Source: Plenodomus lindquistii (Eukaryota; Ascomycota; Dothideomycetes; Pleosporales; Leptosphaeriaceae). From it: a stretch of DNA of 64,000 bases. The stretch is from the NCBI GenBank assembly GCA_025504975.1, contig JANUWI010000004.1, forward strand, positions 2,625,773-2,689,772, written 5' to 3'. The notes beneath the pieces are model-generated. The model made no database searches, had not been told where the DNA came from, and was given only the letters and a program-made list of their open reading frames with translations. The position numbers and the translations under genes were made by a program. Positions 39,023 to 52,421 of the stretch are shown here, piece after piece; position 1 is the stretch's first letter, and each line of letters begins with the position of its first letter.

Positions 39023-42000
39023 TTTAGACTTTTAGAAACGTTCCTTTCTATACGCTTAAAAAAGCTTAAAAAAAAGTAATTTAGAAAAACTAATTTATCT
39101 ATTTAGTATTACCCTTATAAGCTTTATAGCTAAATTATTTGCAATTTTTAAAGGGGAGTATACGTTTACTATAAGGGAGTAATAGCTAGCCTAGTATATC
39201 TAGCTCTAGTTCTATATAATAAGCAGAGCTCTCTAGAAAAACATTAATCTAGATAGTACTATTAATACTCTAAATATTATTAGCTTTTAGCTATAAAGAC
39301 TAATACCTGTAAATAAAACTGCAATTACTATAGAGCTCTATAAAAGCTAGGTTTAGAACTACTAGATTAAACTTAGTAACTAGAGCGCTAAAGCTACTTA
39401 TATATAATATATATAGAACTAGGTATAATAGATAGTTAATCTAGAGCTTATAGCACTAGTAATAATAACGCTTATTAAATAGAAAAAATTAACACTCTAG
39501 TTGCTTATAAAATTATTAAAGCAGGATTTTACTTTTACTAATTATATAATAATAAATATTATACGCTTCTAGTATAGAGCTTACTTTAATAAAGCCTGCT
39601 AGAGGAGAATAAATCTCTATAACTAGTTTTAAAACTAGTATAATCTATATATAAAAGTATAAGTATATAGTATTACTAAGATTAAAAAGCAGCTTATAAT
39701 ATAGAATTTTTTTAAAACTTTATTTTATAAAATTACTTTAATATAGATTTAAATAATATACTAATTAATTATTAAATACTTAGTTACAGGACAAGTATAG
39801 CTTACTCTAGATAAAGTAGCTTAAATATTTTTAGCCCTATTTTAAAAAAGCGTAGTTTAGAGGAGCTCTAGTAGCAGTCTAGAGGTTTTTATAACACTTA
39901 GCGCGCTAAAAAATAAAACTACTAAAAAAAATACTATAGAAAGCTCTAATAAAAAGTAGTATTTTTATAAAAAAGCTTATAAATAGCTAGTAACTAATTA
40001 CTAAAAGCTCTAGACTACTTTTACTAGTAAACCTTTTATAATAAGTAACACTACTAAGTCTAAAATTCTAAAACGCTTAAATAAGCTAAAAAACAGCGGT
40101 CTAAAATTAGCTCTAGCTAAAAAGAGTTAGAAAAAGTTAGAGGGCTTAAGTTTAAGTAGTTAAAAAGTTATAAAAGCTTCTAAATTAGTTACTTTTCTAG
40201 AAAATATAGTAGCTTCTCTAATAGACCTACGTTTATTTAAGTATAAGCCTAATAGAGTTTACTTTATAATAGATTTTAACGCCTACCTACTTTTAGAGAG
40301 TATAATTTTTAATAGTAAAGCAGCACTACACCTAGTAAACTCTATAGATAAACTAATTCTAGAATCTTTTAAAAGGAGTATTACTTTTAAAATAGTAGAA
40401 GCAGGAACGTAAGCTTTTTCTATTAAAAGTAAAAGTACCTAAATTTTTAAAAATACTCTAAACAGACCTAAAAGGGAGTATATAGAAGATTTTACGCTCT
40501 ATAGTATTATAGTAGTAAAAAGTTTTTATATTAATATAATTTTAGAAGTACTTTTAGCTAAAATAAGTATATAGTACGTTAGATATAATAGCACTCTACG
40601 CGTAGAAACTATAGATTAAAGCTTAGTTATTATAAAGCTTATTTAAAAGTATAACTTTACTTTTATTAAATATAAGCTAGTTACTACTTTTTACCTAATT
40701 ATAATAGCTATACACGACGTAAAAGGAAAACTACGCTTCTAGAGAATTTATCTATAAACTAATACTAAAAAGCTTTAGCATGCCTAAGCAGGCTATCTAG
40801 AGCTAGAAGCTTTTTAAATACTAGTCTAGAACGTTTAAAATGTCTAGATAAAAGGTATAGTAAAAAAATAGTATAAGTACTATTTAATAGTATATATTTA
40901 GTAGGTTATATTTTAGTAACTAAAAGAGAAATTACTACGCCTATATTTCTGTGTATTATAGAATCTATTTAATATACTAATTAGACGCTCTAGAGAGTAG
41001 TAGATAATACTTCTAAAAAATAACTATAGTAGTAAAATCTATATCTACTACTTTTAAGCTAAAACGCTACTAGAAATTATAAAGGTAATTAAAAACTTTA
41101 TAGAGTTTTTTAAAGCTTAATATAAGCTAAAAATAGTAGAGTTTATTTAAAATAATAATACTACTACTAGACCCTAGTAAAGAGTTTTATAGTTTAAAAG
41201 CTAGATAAAAGAGTATAGAATAGAGATTATTATAGCTTTTTTTTATACTTACTAGCTAAATAGGGGTGCGGAGAGAGTAGAGCAAGAGATTATTACTAAA
41301 AGAATTAAAATAAAGGAGGGAGTAAACCTCTCTAGTAAAATCTACTCTAAAGTGCTTAATGCAGCAGCCTAGCTTTATAATATAAATCTATTATATACTT
41401 ATAACTTTCGCTCTCTAAATAAAGAATTAGATTTTTAGTTTTACTAGTATTTTTACTAGTATAAACTAGAAAAAGTACGTAATACTACTACTAATCTACG
41501 CCTAGATTAGAGCGGTGTATACGCGTACAGGTGTTAAATATACCTACTAAATAGAGATTATAAAGTAAATTACTAGATAAAAAGCTTTAAAATTATTTTA
41601 AAAAAGTATATTAGGTATCTAGTAGAATATAGAGTATCTAATATCTATAGAATATAGATATCTACTCTAGATAAAGTAATTATAACTTGCAATATTACTT
41701 TTAATAAAATGTTTTTCTACAAAGACTTAGACAAGCACGCTTTAAAAAAGCAGGTAAAACAGCTTATTAAGCTTTTTTATAAAAATAAAATCTATAATAT
41801 AGGTAAGGTGTTTAATAATATATATAATTAACTCTAGAATACTATATATAGATAGAAAGTAGAGAGTAGAGTAAAGCTTCTCTAGCCTGTTTAGAAGCTA
41901 GGGGGTAAAGATTCTAGAAATATAGAATTAGTTAGAGGCTAGCTACTAACTACTATAGAATTAGAATTAGCTTTTTTACGTAGGGTTAGTTTAGCTAGCT

Positions 42001-44339
42001 AACTCTAGAAAAACTATAAAAAGTAAAGCTTTATACTAGGTTTTAGAACTCTAGAGTTTATACCTAAACCTAGAGTATACTAGAAGATATTAAAATTAGA
42101 ATAGCCTAGTCTAGATTAGTTAAACAGCTTCTAGAATTAGTAAAACCTTAGAGGTAAAAGCTTACAGACTAAATTACTAGTAACTCTATAAAAAAAAGCG
42201 CTAGAAGCGTAAATTACTTAGTCTACTATTTAGCTCTAAAGTGCATTACCTACAGCTTAGAATAAAGTAGTAGAAAATCTCTAAACGCGCAAACCTAGAA
42301 AGTAGCGTAAAAAAAAACTTCTACTAACTTAGAAAAAGCTCTAAAGTTAAAAACTATAGAAGCTTAAAAAGGATAGAAATAATAGAAGCTTGTTATAGGT
42401 GTACTCTGTGCTCTATAATATAGAATAAAACATTATTTATAATAGAATACTCTCTAAAAAATACGCCTAGAGTAAAGAAATAGTTATAGTACATGTAGTA
42501 ATCGCAGCTGCTCTGTAAGTATAAAAAACCCTGCTATATCTACTACTAGAAAAGAAAGTCTATTAGAACTCTCTCTCTAAAATACTAGAAAAATAGAAAG
42601 ATTTTTTTAACTATCTATATAGGGAGCTTTTTAGACAAGTAATAGTTAAAGAAATTAACACGCTTTTTATAGTAAAAACCTAGAAAGTAATTAATTAAAT
42701 AGAAGTAAAAGGATAACTGCTCTTTTTTAAATAGGTCTTTATATATAAAGTAGACTAGAATAGCTACTTTATTAAGTGTAAAGCTTGTATTATAGTATAA
42801 AAAAATTTTTAAGTAGTAAATACGCTCTAAATAATATACGCTTCTACGCTTACAGCTTAATTATTTAGGTCTACTATAGTAATAGTAGTAGAGTTTAATC
42901 TAGAGATTTAGTAGTTTAATATTATAGAAGCTTTTTTTAATACTATAAAAGCAGGATACCTAGCTATCTACTACAAGCTCTCTAATAGCTTTAAATAGAA
43001 TAGAAAGTGCGTAATGCTTAGAAAAGTATTATATAAATTAAAAGACTCCCTTCTACTCTAGTATAAAAACTTTTTAGTAATACTCTATAAAGTAAAACTA
43101 TAGTCTTTAAAAAAAGAACTATATCTATTTTATAGTAAAGATTAAAAGATTATATTAATTTTCTATATTAATAATATTCTAATAATATTCTATAAAAAGC
43201 ATTTAGCTAAATATAAAGCTTTTATAGAAGTAATTAAACAAGCTTATACAATTAAAAATAAAGGAAAAGTAGAGTAGTTTTTTAGAATAAAAATAATCTA
43301 GAACTAGAGCAATTAAATAATAACGCTTGTTTATAACAAGTATATTAATAAAATAACTAAGAAGTTTAATTTTGTAAGCTCTAGAGCCTTTTTCTACACT
43401 CTGCTTCTAAATAAAGAGCTTATAAAGTTAATAATAGAAGCTTTAAAAAAACAGATTAAAAACTACTAAAAGCGTATAGAATTAATTCTCTATATAGCTA
43501 TAATGCTCTAATCTAATATAGCCTTTATAGTATTAAAGCTCTTCTACTTTTTTACTAACTTTTTTAAAAAGCACTTAGAGGCAGCAGAGCGAGTTATTAT
43601 TTATTTATATAGGATAAAATACACGGCTATATAGTATAGTAGATATATAGATAAAAAGCTTATAATATATAGTAATACTTTTTTTATAGATAATCTAGAA
43701 ATTTAACGCTTTTTATTTAGTTATATTATTTTACTTTTTAGTAGTTTAATAATATAGAAAGCTATAAAGCAAGTAATAGTAATAACGTCTATAATAGAAG
43801 CAGAGCTTCTAGCACTAGAATAAGTAAGTAAAAAAGCAATAGCGCTTAAATAATTTTTTAAAAAGCTGCTTCTAGATTTAGAAGCATATTAGTAAATCTT
43901 CTATAATAATTAGTAAACTATCTGCTTAGTAGTAAAGAGTAATAAAAAAATTACTACTAAATTACACTATATTAATATCTAGAATATATAGCTAAAATAG
44001 AAGTATTTAAAAAGATCTTTTTAGGTTATATATATAGAAATAGCAAATATACTAGTAGATAGGCTTATAAAAAACCTAATAAAATAGTAATATAAGTATT
44101 TTAAAAAGTATTTTAACTTAAAAAGTACTAGAGTATACATTATAAATATAGATAAAAAAGGTTAATTAAATTATTTTATTAATTACTAGCGCCGCAGCGC
44201 AGAAACCTTTATAGGTTAAAAAAACTATTTAGCTTTTAAAAAAGCGCTAGGGTATACTCTCTACTAGTAGGATATATTAAACTAGAATCTTTTAACTTTT
44301 TACTACTATCTAAACTAAATAAGCTCTAAAGAGTAGACA

Positions 44340-46650
44340 GCTAATAAACTTTTTTTATTTATAAATTTTACTCTCTACTTTCTACTTAGCCTTTTTTTTA
44401 AGCTTACGTGCTTTTTTACGCTTTTTATCTTTATAAAGCATATAAAAAGCATTCTAGAAAGCTTTTTTAATAAGTTTACTCTTTCTATTATTAGAAAAAG
44501 AGCTAGAGTTTAAAGAAATAGTATAAAAAGAAATAGTGTTAGTAGGCAGAACGTTTAGATAAATAGTATAAAAATAATTATTAATAACCTTTTTACTTTA
44601 ACTATTACTAGGTTTAAAGAAACCTAAGTTTAAAAAAGTAGTAAATTTAAGCTTACTCTAGCTAGGCTGCTTAGTTAAACTAAAAGCTTTACTTTTAAAA
44701 ATAGTAGTAAACTACTTTAATAGGGTACTAGAAGTAGAGGACTTTTTAACAGGGCTAAAAATAGAGAAAAAGGTAGACTTAGTACTTTTAGAAGCTAGAG
44801 TAGAAGTAGTAGTGCTAGTATATATATTAGTAATTACAGAATAGTAAATAGAATGCAAAGCAGGAATAGAAAAATAACTAGAGAGCTAAAGAGCTTTAGG
44901 CCTAGGCTAGATTTATAAAACTAAAGTAGAAGTAGGTATAAAAGTAGAGCTTTTAAAAGTATAGCTAGCTTTTTAAATAGTATTTCTAGCTTATATATTA
45001 CTATAAATAATAGTATTACGCTTTTTATTATACTAGGTCTACTACTTTTAAAAGCGTTAATTCTTTTTAGCCTAGAGCTTCTAGAAGTAACGCTTTTTTT
45101 TAAAATAGAGCTGTTTATATACTTAACGCTAAAGCTTACTCTAGTTAACTTAGATATAAAAGTTAGAAGTAGTCTAAATAGGCGTAGAAAAAGTAGTAAT
45201 AAAAGTATTAGTAGTAAATATAGTAGTATATTTCTAATAAATAGCTTTAGCAGAGCTGCGTAAAGTACTAAAAAGCTTTAAAAAAAAAAAATAAAAGCTT
45301 TAGGCAAATTAACTAAAGGACTATACACAGCTAGAGGAGATAAAATAATAAAAGTATAAATACAGTAACTAGTAGAAGTACTCTAAAAAATTAGAAGATT
45401 ATTAGTAAAAGTAGGTAGTACTAAAAAGCTTTTAGAAATACTACTTTTTTTATTATCTAGAAAACGCTGCTTTGCAACTTTCGCGTTATAAAGTTTTATT
45501 TTAATCTAAAGCTTTTTATAAAGAATAATAATATTAGAGTACTTTCTACTATACTTTTAAAAAAGTTTATACTAATAATAAACGCTTAACTTAAAGTAAT
45601 TAGAACTATTAGAGTTAGTAAAAGTAAATAAAAGTATTACTTCTATAAGCTTATATTAGCTAGTAACTATATCTATTAGTATATAGATAGCATCTATACT
45701 AAAAAGTAAATAAGTTCTAATATAGGCTATTTTTTTTATTAGAAACTAAGCTTTTAAAATAAGCTTAGTAAAGCTTATAGCGTTAAATAGTATGTTTATT
45801 TTTAGCGCGTTTAATACAGCGTTTAGTTTAATAAAACTAGAAAGTCTAGCTTTTACGTTTACTAGAATAAAAGCAATACTTCTATTTATATTCCTCTAAA
45901 TAATTATTAAAAGCACTTTTAGTTTTACTCTACTCTAGCGTAATAGAAAAAAAAAAGTCTAGAAAAAAACTAGAAAGCTTAAAAAAGTTATTATTACTAG
46001 AATACTTATATAAGCTTTTAAAAGGAGCATAAAAAGTAACGCTTTTAAAAGGCTTAATAGAATTAGAGCTTATAGAAAAAAGCTTAGGTAAAGGCTAGAT
46101 ATTAGTGCTCTACTAAGTAAAAAAATAAGCTTTATTACGTATACTAAAAGCTAAAGTAATAGTCTAAAAATACTATAAAACTATATACAAGCGTAGAGCT
46201 TAATTTTAATTAGAATTAAAGCAGCTATTAAAGTAACGCAAGCGCTTATTAGAATCTAGAATATTTATAATCTCTATTTTAATAAGCTTAGATTTAGTAA
46301 CCTTATTAATTAGCTTACTAGCGTTAGAAGAAAAAACGTATTTACTAGGCTAAAAAGTAAATATAGCAGGAACAGAGTTTATACGCAGAGACGTAGAAGT
46401 AGTATTAGAAATAGAAGTAGTAATTTTACTATTAGAGTTAAAAATAGAGACACTACTCTCTAACTTACTTAATAAACTTATTTTATTAGCTAATTTAAGT
46501 ATAATATTATAGCGGGAGCGTTTAAAAGCGTATTTTTTTTTTTTTTTTATAGAAAAAGTATAACTAACGCGCACGTTAGTAAATTAGTTACTAAAATTAT
46601 AAAAGTATTTACGCGTGCTATATAAGTAATTAGTAGAGAGTAGTATAGCT
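44340..46650 (-). other. Antisense-coding-like insert in Copia element 1
   Basis: Between RNase H and the 3' LTR, the minus strand reads as longer open pieces than the plus strand. The longest runs 46574-46350 and contains SIKKKKKYAFKRSRYN followed by a Ser-rich stretch. Another piece near 45590-45480 reads like VYYWYKLF and SRKYSNIIILYKKL. The end near 44390 is Lys/Arg-rich (KDKKRKKARKLKK). The intervening stops are TAG/TAA, as RIP makes from CAG, CAA and TGG. No family was recognised; it may be a captured or element-encoded antisense gene, or chance. Confidence 0.4.
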
Positions 46651-46835
46651 ATAGGTATATAATTTAGAGTAGTTAGAAGTAAACGTGTAGAATAGAATAG
46701 TAAAGCTCTATAGAGTATTATTATTATTATAGTGCGTGTGCTTGCGTACTAAAATTAGTTTAGTACTATAAAAGTTTTTTAGTATAATATTACTAGCGCG
46801 ACTACTAATTAACTACTTAGCCTAGATAGAGAGTG

Positions 46836-47024
46836 TATTATAGAGTATACGCACTAAGTTTATACTTAGAGTATAGTTATATACAGCACGCTCTATAGAG
46901 TATCTATATAAATAGAGTAGAATATATTTTTACTAAAATTTTAGCTATAAGTAGTACACTCTTTTAAGTATTTTCTATATAGTAATCTATTTTCTAATTA
47001 CTTCTAAATCTGCTTTTTATAATA
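46836..47024 (+). repeat. 3' LTR of Copia element 1
   Basis: 189 bp, matching the 5' LTR with transition-type changes. It ends TTTTATAATA (from CTCTATAACA) and is followed by the target duplication AAATT. Confidence 0.9.
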
Positions 47025-47029
47025 AAATT

Positions 47030-50000
47030 TAAACTAATTTAAACTTTATTATAAATATATATATAAATAAGGATAAAACTATAGTAAAAGTAATTTTAAA
47101 CTATAATAGTAATATTATAATACTAGTCTAGTATAACTAGATAAAATTTTAACTATATAACTAAGTATTTTTAATATTTTTTTATTAAATTCTATAATTT
47201 AGTTAATTTAATACTAGAAGTACTACTTTTACTATCTATATACTTAAAATACTATAATTATTAAAAAGGCTATTAGAGAAAATAGTTATTAGCTTTTAAT
47301 TTATATCTAAACTATTAGTACATAAACTTTAGTAGTTAAACTTTATTATAATATAAAATTACTTATTATATATTTTTAATATAGTTTAATTATAAATACT
47401 AAATAGCTCTATCTTTTATATTAGAAGATTAGAGTAAAGTAAAATATATATTTAAAGCTCGCTTTTAACTAACTATTTTAAAAAATAAAAATTCTATAAA
47501 AAATAAAGAAAATAGTATATAAGTTAAAAAGTTAATACACCTATTTTTTTTATTATTAATTTATTAAAAACTAGTACTAAAATTAAGTATTATATAATAG
47601 TAAAAAAGATATATTTTATAATTTAGAAGTATTACTAAGTACCTAGCTATAGAAATAAACTACTATAGAAAGTTAGTAACCTTTTTAGTATAATAATATT
47701 AGAATAATTATATATAAATTTTATAAATATTTATAAAATAAAAGAAAGATTTGTACTTGTAGTATCTAGCAGTCTAATTTCTTAAACATCTAGTAAAATA
47801 AAAAATAAAATATTAAAGTAAAATAAGTACTAGTTTTTACTTTATATTTATAAGCTAGTTTATAAATAGAAAATAATAAAACTTACCTATATAGCTTAAG
47901 TATATTATAAGAAGAATTTAACTACTATATAGTATAAAGTAGTTAAAAATTGTTTTTTTATAGACTAGTAATAAATCTAATTAATCTATAGTTTTTAAAT
48001 AAAATTATAAGTTATAAGTATAGTAGTTAAACTATACTAAGTACTAGGTTAGCTATAGCTCTAGTAGTATAAATTAATATACTTAAAACTAAAGTTAATA
48101 TAAAGTAATCTAGGTATATAATAAAAATATATAATAAATAATTAATAGTATTATAGCTTTTATATTTACCTTTAGAATTATAATATACTATACTACTAGC
48201 TTAAATAGTTTATTTAATATAGAGAATAGTATACTAACAATATATATTATTTACTTAACTTTATTATAAAGAGTTAAAATCTATAGTAGAGTAAATCTTT
48301 TTTTATAGTATCTATATTTTACTTTTTTATTGCCTAGCTAAGAGGATATAATAGATTAGACCTAATCTATAGAAATTTAGGCTAAAATAGGTATAGCGCG
48401 TCTATACGCTAGCTAAATTAAGCTGTAAAAAAAAAGTAATCTATTTTACTTTAACTTTCTAATCTATTTAGTAACTAGCGCTAGAATAAAAACACTTTAT
48501 ATATAAATATTGTTTAGTAGTATCTATTTACTCTATCTACGTTTTTTACTTACTTTTATAACGCTTCTATAAAGCGTTTAAAGTTAGAGTAATAGAGCTT
48601 TACTAAAACTATATATAGTTATCTACTATATTATAAATATTAATACTAACTATAGCTACTACGTAGTAACGCGTTTAACTATAATCTATTACTATTACAC
48701 TAGATAATATATTTAAATAGCTTCTATACTTAGATTAGTACTGCGTGCTTATCTATAAAAAGTATAGTATAGAAATATAGAATATAGATATATATCTATA
48801 GAGATAGCACGCTGCTATAGTAAGTAAAAAAAAATAGGTAGTTATTAAATATTACTAGCGCTAGTAAGTAGTAGTAGCGTAAAATATAAAGTTACTACTA
48901 CTACTAAGTCTACCTATTCTAGCGCTAGAATAGCTGCTAAACGTGTTTAAATATTAGTATAATAGTAGGTGCAGCGCTAGCTTTATTATAGTTAGTAAAA
49001 ATATACTATAAAAGTACTATAAAAAAAAGCACTAGTAGGTATAGAAAAGCGATATAAATCTATTATTTAAATAGGTTAAAGTATAGACTTTTTTCTATAC
49101 TAGTAGGTTATAACGCTACTTTATTATCTAGGCATCTAATAATAATAGTGCCCTGTTTAGTTTCTATAAAGTAGCTAATATTATCTATAAATAGCTAGTA
49201 AAGTAAAGGCAGACTAAGTATATAGAAGAGAAAAAAGCGTAGGTTATAGTAGGCAAGGTTATAAAAATAGATAGAATAGGCTAGTTTAAATAGATAGACT
49301 AGCTAGAGTATTTTACTAATAGAAATTTAATATATTTTACCTACTAGACCTAGTTACTTAACTAAAGTAAAGTAAAGCTATAGCGCGTAGCTAAGCTAAT
49401 AGAGATACTAGTAAAAAAAAGTATTTAAAAACTATCTACGCTAGCACGCAAAATAAAGTAGTAGCTAAAAAGTATAAAATAATAAAAAATTAACTAGTAG
49501 CTTATAGCTTAACTATAAAACCTAAAGAGTTAAGCCTACTATATAAGCTATATAGTAAAATTTATTTACTATTTACTACGTATTATAGTAGATAAAAAAG
49601 TGTAAAAAATAGATACTAAAACTAGTAGTAAAATAGATAATAAAAAAATAGATAAAAATAATATAGATAGTTAGAGGTTTAATAGTTTTCTAACTATTAC
49701 TAGCCTGCAGCGTTAACTTACTTACTAAAAAAAAGCTAATTAAATAAAAGATGCGTATAAGCTTTTCTACTAGACTAAAAAGTAAAAAATATTAGCGCAG
49801 GAGCTATAGAACTACTTAAATAATAATAGCTAGAATAACACGCAGTATAAAGCTATATTAAAGGCGCTACTAAATATACTAGTATTATTTATTTTTACTT
49901 TAATAGAGAACTAGCTATTTAATAGTAGGCTTATTTACTTTATTACTATACTTAGTATTAACGCTAAAATAAACTACTTATAAACTATAAAAAACTATTT

Positions 50001-52179
50001 ATATATACTTACTAGCGTAGTATACTATATACGCGTACTTAGTATTAAAAAACTACTTCTATCTATATACTATAATAAGTAAACTAATAAAAACTATAAA
50101 TACTTTTTATAGTATAGAGAAAAGTATCTATCTAATAGTTTATATAGCTTTATAAACAAAGCGCTTAGTTTACTAGTATATAGTAAGTTTATTACGCTAG
50201 TAGTAGGTAATATAGGTAACGCGTACTAGTTTAAAAATAAAACTATTTTCTACTTATATAGCTAGTCTATCTATATTAGTTATTTCTATAAAATAGTATA
50301 GAATATAGTAGTAGAGGCAGAGTAGATGCTATAGAAAAAGCTATTCTAGATTATAAAAATAAAAAAGTAATTTAGCGTCTAGTTTAGGCAGCTTATTAAT
50401 AACATTATATTTAAATAGTAAAGCGTGTTTTTTATATAGTACTATAATAATAATTTTTAAAATAAACTAGAGTAGATATTACTTTAGGCTAAGTAAACAG
50501 AGCAGAGCTATAGGCTATAGTTAAATAAAAAAAAATAAAGTATAAAGTAGGTTAAGTAATACTTATATACTATAAACTACTTTTTATTACTACTTTTAGT
50601 CTGCGTATATATAACGTCTAAATAGCTAGATAGAAAGTTAGAAATTATAATAATATAGTATACAAATAGGCTATTATAGAATAAAAACATTTTTATTATA
50701 GATAGATAGGTTATAATAGTTATCTACTATTATAAATTATAGTTATAGTAGAATAAGTCTAAAGTAGTACTATGTTTTTTACTACTATAGCTAGAGTAGG
50801 TAATAGTACTATACTTAGTATACTTATAGCTATTTTAGAAGTATTTTATAGTATAGGTGCTTAGTAGTAGCTTTAATAATTATATATAGATAGATAAATA
50901 AAGTCTATAGAAAATAGATTAACTTACGCAGGTATTAAAATAAAAAATAGAGAAAAGGCTTAGCGTTAAGCTATATACGCTAGGCTACTAGTATATAGTA
51001 GTTAGTATTAGTTAAGTAGTTATAGATAAATTATTTAGTAAAAGCTATTAAAATAAAGTTAGCAAAGTAGATAAAGTAAAAGTAGATAAAAAAAGTAAAA
51101 ACGTTATTAAATTATAGAATATAAAAATAACTATAATAGAGGTAGATAACTATAGCGTGTTAATAAATATTATAAAGTATTTTAGCGTGTAGTCTATTAA
51201 AGCGTTTTAACTACTTAGTAATATATAGTACTATTTTTTAGAGCTAGATAGTAAATAAAAAGTATAGTAAAAAACGTAGGCAGTAAGTATAGTTTTAGGT
51301 TAATAGTAGAAGTAATAGAAGTATAAAAAAAAAATAGAGAGTATAATAGAGATTTTATACTATAATAGAGAGAAGTTTAACGTAACTATAAAAAAAAGAG
51401 GGCTATTTATAAAGTAATATAGCAGGTGTTTAGTTAAAAAAACATTAGATTTTAATTAGCTAAGTAGAAGCAGGCACTATACGCTATAGTAAATAAATAG
51501 ATACTACTAGTAGTTATACTCTCTACTAGTAAAAGTAAAAGTTTATTATTTAGTATATTTATTTATTTAGATAATACTAGCGTAATAGTTATTATAGTAC
51601 TATACTAGGCGCTAATTAAAAATTTTATTAACTATTTATAGTAACGCAGTATTAACTATATAGAGTAGAAGTATAGTAAAAGTAGTCTAGTAGCTATAGT
51701 AATAGTAAGTATAGATACTATAGAGAATATAACTAGTAATAGTAACTTTATTAGATATATAAATATACTTAGTAGTAAAAAGCTACTGTAGTAAATTATA
51801 GTAGATAAGTATTATTTTATTATTATATTAAGTAACTAGTAACTAAAGCTAGTACTATTAAAGAATTTCTAGCTACTACTATACCTAATAGTGCTGCTTA
51901 CTACTACACTTCTACTAGTAAAAAAAAGCAAGCTAGTAATAAATATACTACTTCTATATATAATATACATTTAAGTAAGTATAGTATAACTAAATACATA
52001 ATACTATATATTATAGTGTAAGTATAGATAGGTATAGAAAATAGTAGTAATAATATACTAATAATAGTAGATAGTACTAGTTAGATAAAGTAAAAAAAAG
52101 GTAGTATACTACTATAGTAAGTAGTAGTATAAAAACATAGCTAAAGTAATAGAGTATAGGTACTATTACGCTAGTAATA
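47030..52179. other. RIP-mutated DNA, unclassified old element(s)
   Basis: AT-rich with strong CA/TG depletion. From about 49900 to 51100 the plus strand keeps longer open stretches (for example SNSLYSFINKALSLLVYSKF near 50130), so it was probably coding, but I recognise no domain. The right end is the insertion site of the young Copia element; the sequence continues at 57369. Confidence 0.5.
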
Positions 52180-52366
52180 TTTCAGATTGACGGAGTTATT
52201 CTAGAGCCAGTAGATAAGCGGGGCACAGGGTGCGCTCGCGCACCCTGCAGCCGACGCGACAAAACTAGCCTCCTGAGCAACGCTCGGAGAAGACACAATC
52301 AATGATCTCAACCATCATCAAATTCATCAATATTCGTGCACTTTCAATAGTACCGTGCATCTGACA
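52180..52366 (+). repeat. 5' LTR of Copia element 2
   Basis: 187 bp, ending GCATCTGACA. It differs from the 3' LTR at its second base and at 52237 (C against A). That second difference lies at the centre of a 22-bp palindrome at 52226-52247. Confidence 0.95.
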
Positions 52367-52380
52367 ATTAAGAGTCTCAC
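52367..52380 (+). other. Primer binding site of Copia element 2, tRNA-Lys(CUU) half
   Basis: ATTAAGAGTCTCAC immediately follows the LTR. Its complement GTGAGACTCTTAAT matches the anticodon stem and loop of tRNA-Lys(CUU) (loop CUCUUAA), not a tRNA 3' end. The primer would therefore be a 5' half-tRNA cut in the anticodon loop, as is established for Drosophila copia with initiator tRNA-Met. Confidence 0.75.
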
Positions 52381-52421
52381 TGCCGACTACCGCTCAGGCC
52401 ACCCCAACACGTCTATCCAAC

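Larger units (their letters stand above)
38817..47024 (+). mobile_element. Copia element 1, complete structure, RIP-destroyed
   Basis: This is an 8.2-kb Ty1/Copia element on the plus strand. It has 189-bp LTRs at 38817-39005 and 46836-47024 and a perfect target duplication AAATT at 38812-38816 and 47025-47029. Domain remnants follow Copia order: a gag region with a knuckle-like CFYCKK stretch near 39955; protease-like KAALHLVNS near 40320; integrase from about 40780; RT with FYINNIL at 43161-43181 in place of FYVDDIL; then RNase H to about 44160. Stops are scattered throughout. Between RNase H and the 3' LTR lie about 2.6 kb not expected in a minimal Copia element. Confidence 0.9.

Noticed and set aside
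46350..46574. 74-codon minus-strand ORF as a gene of its own
   Set aside because: It lies inside RIP-mutated Copia element 1 and starts without ATG; it is reported only as part of a possible antisense region.
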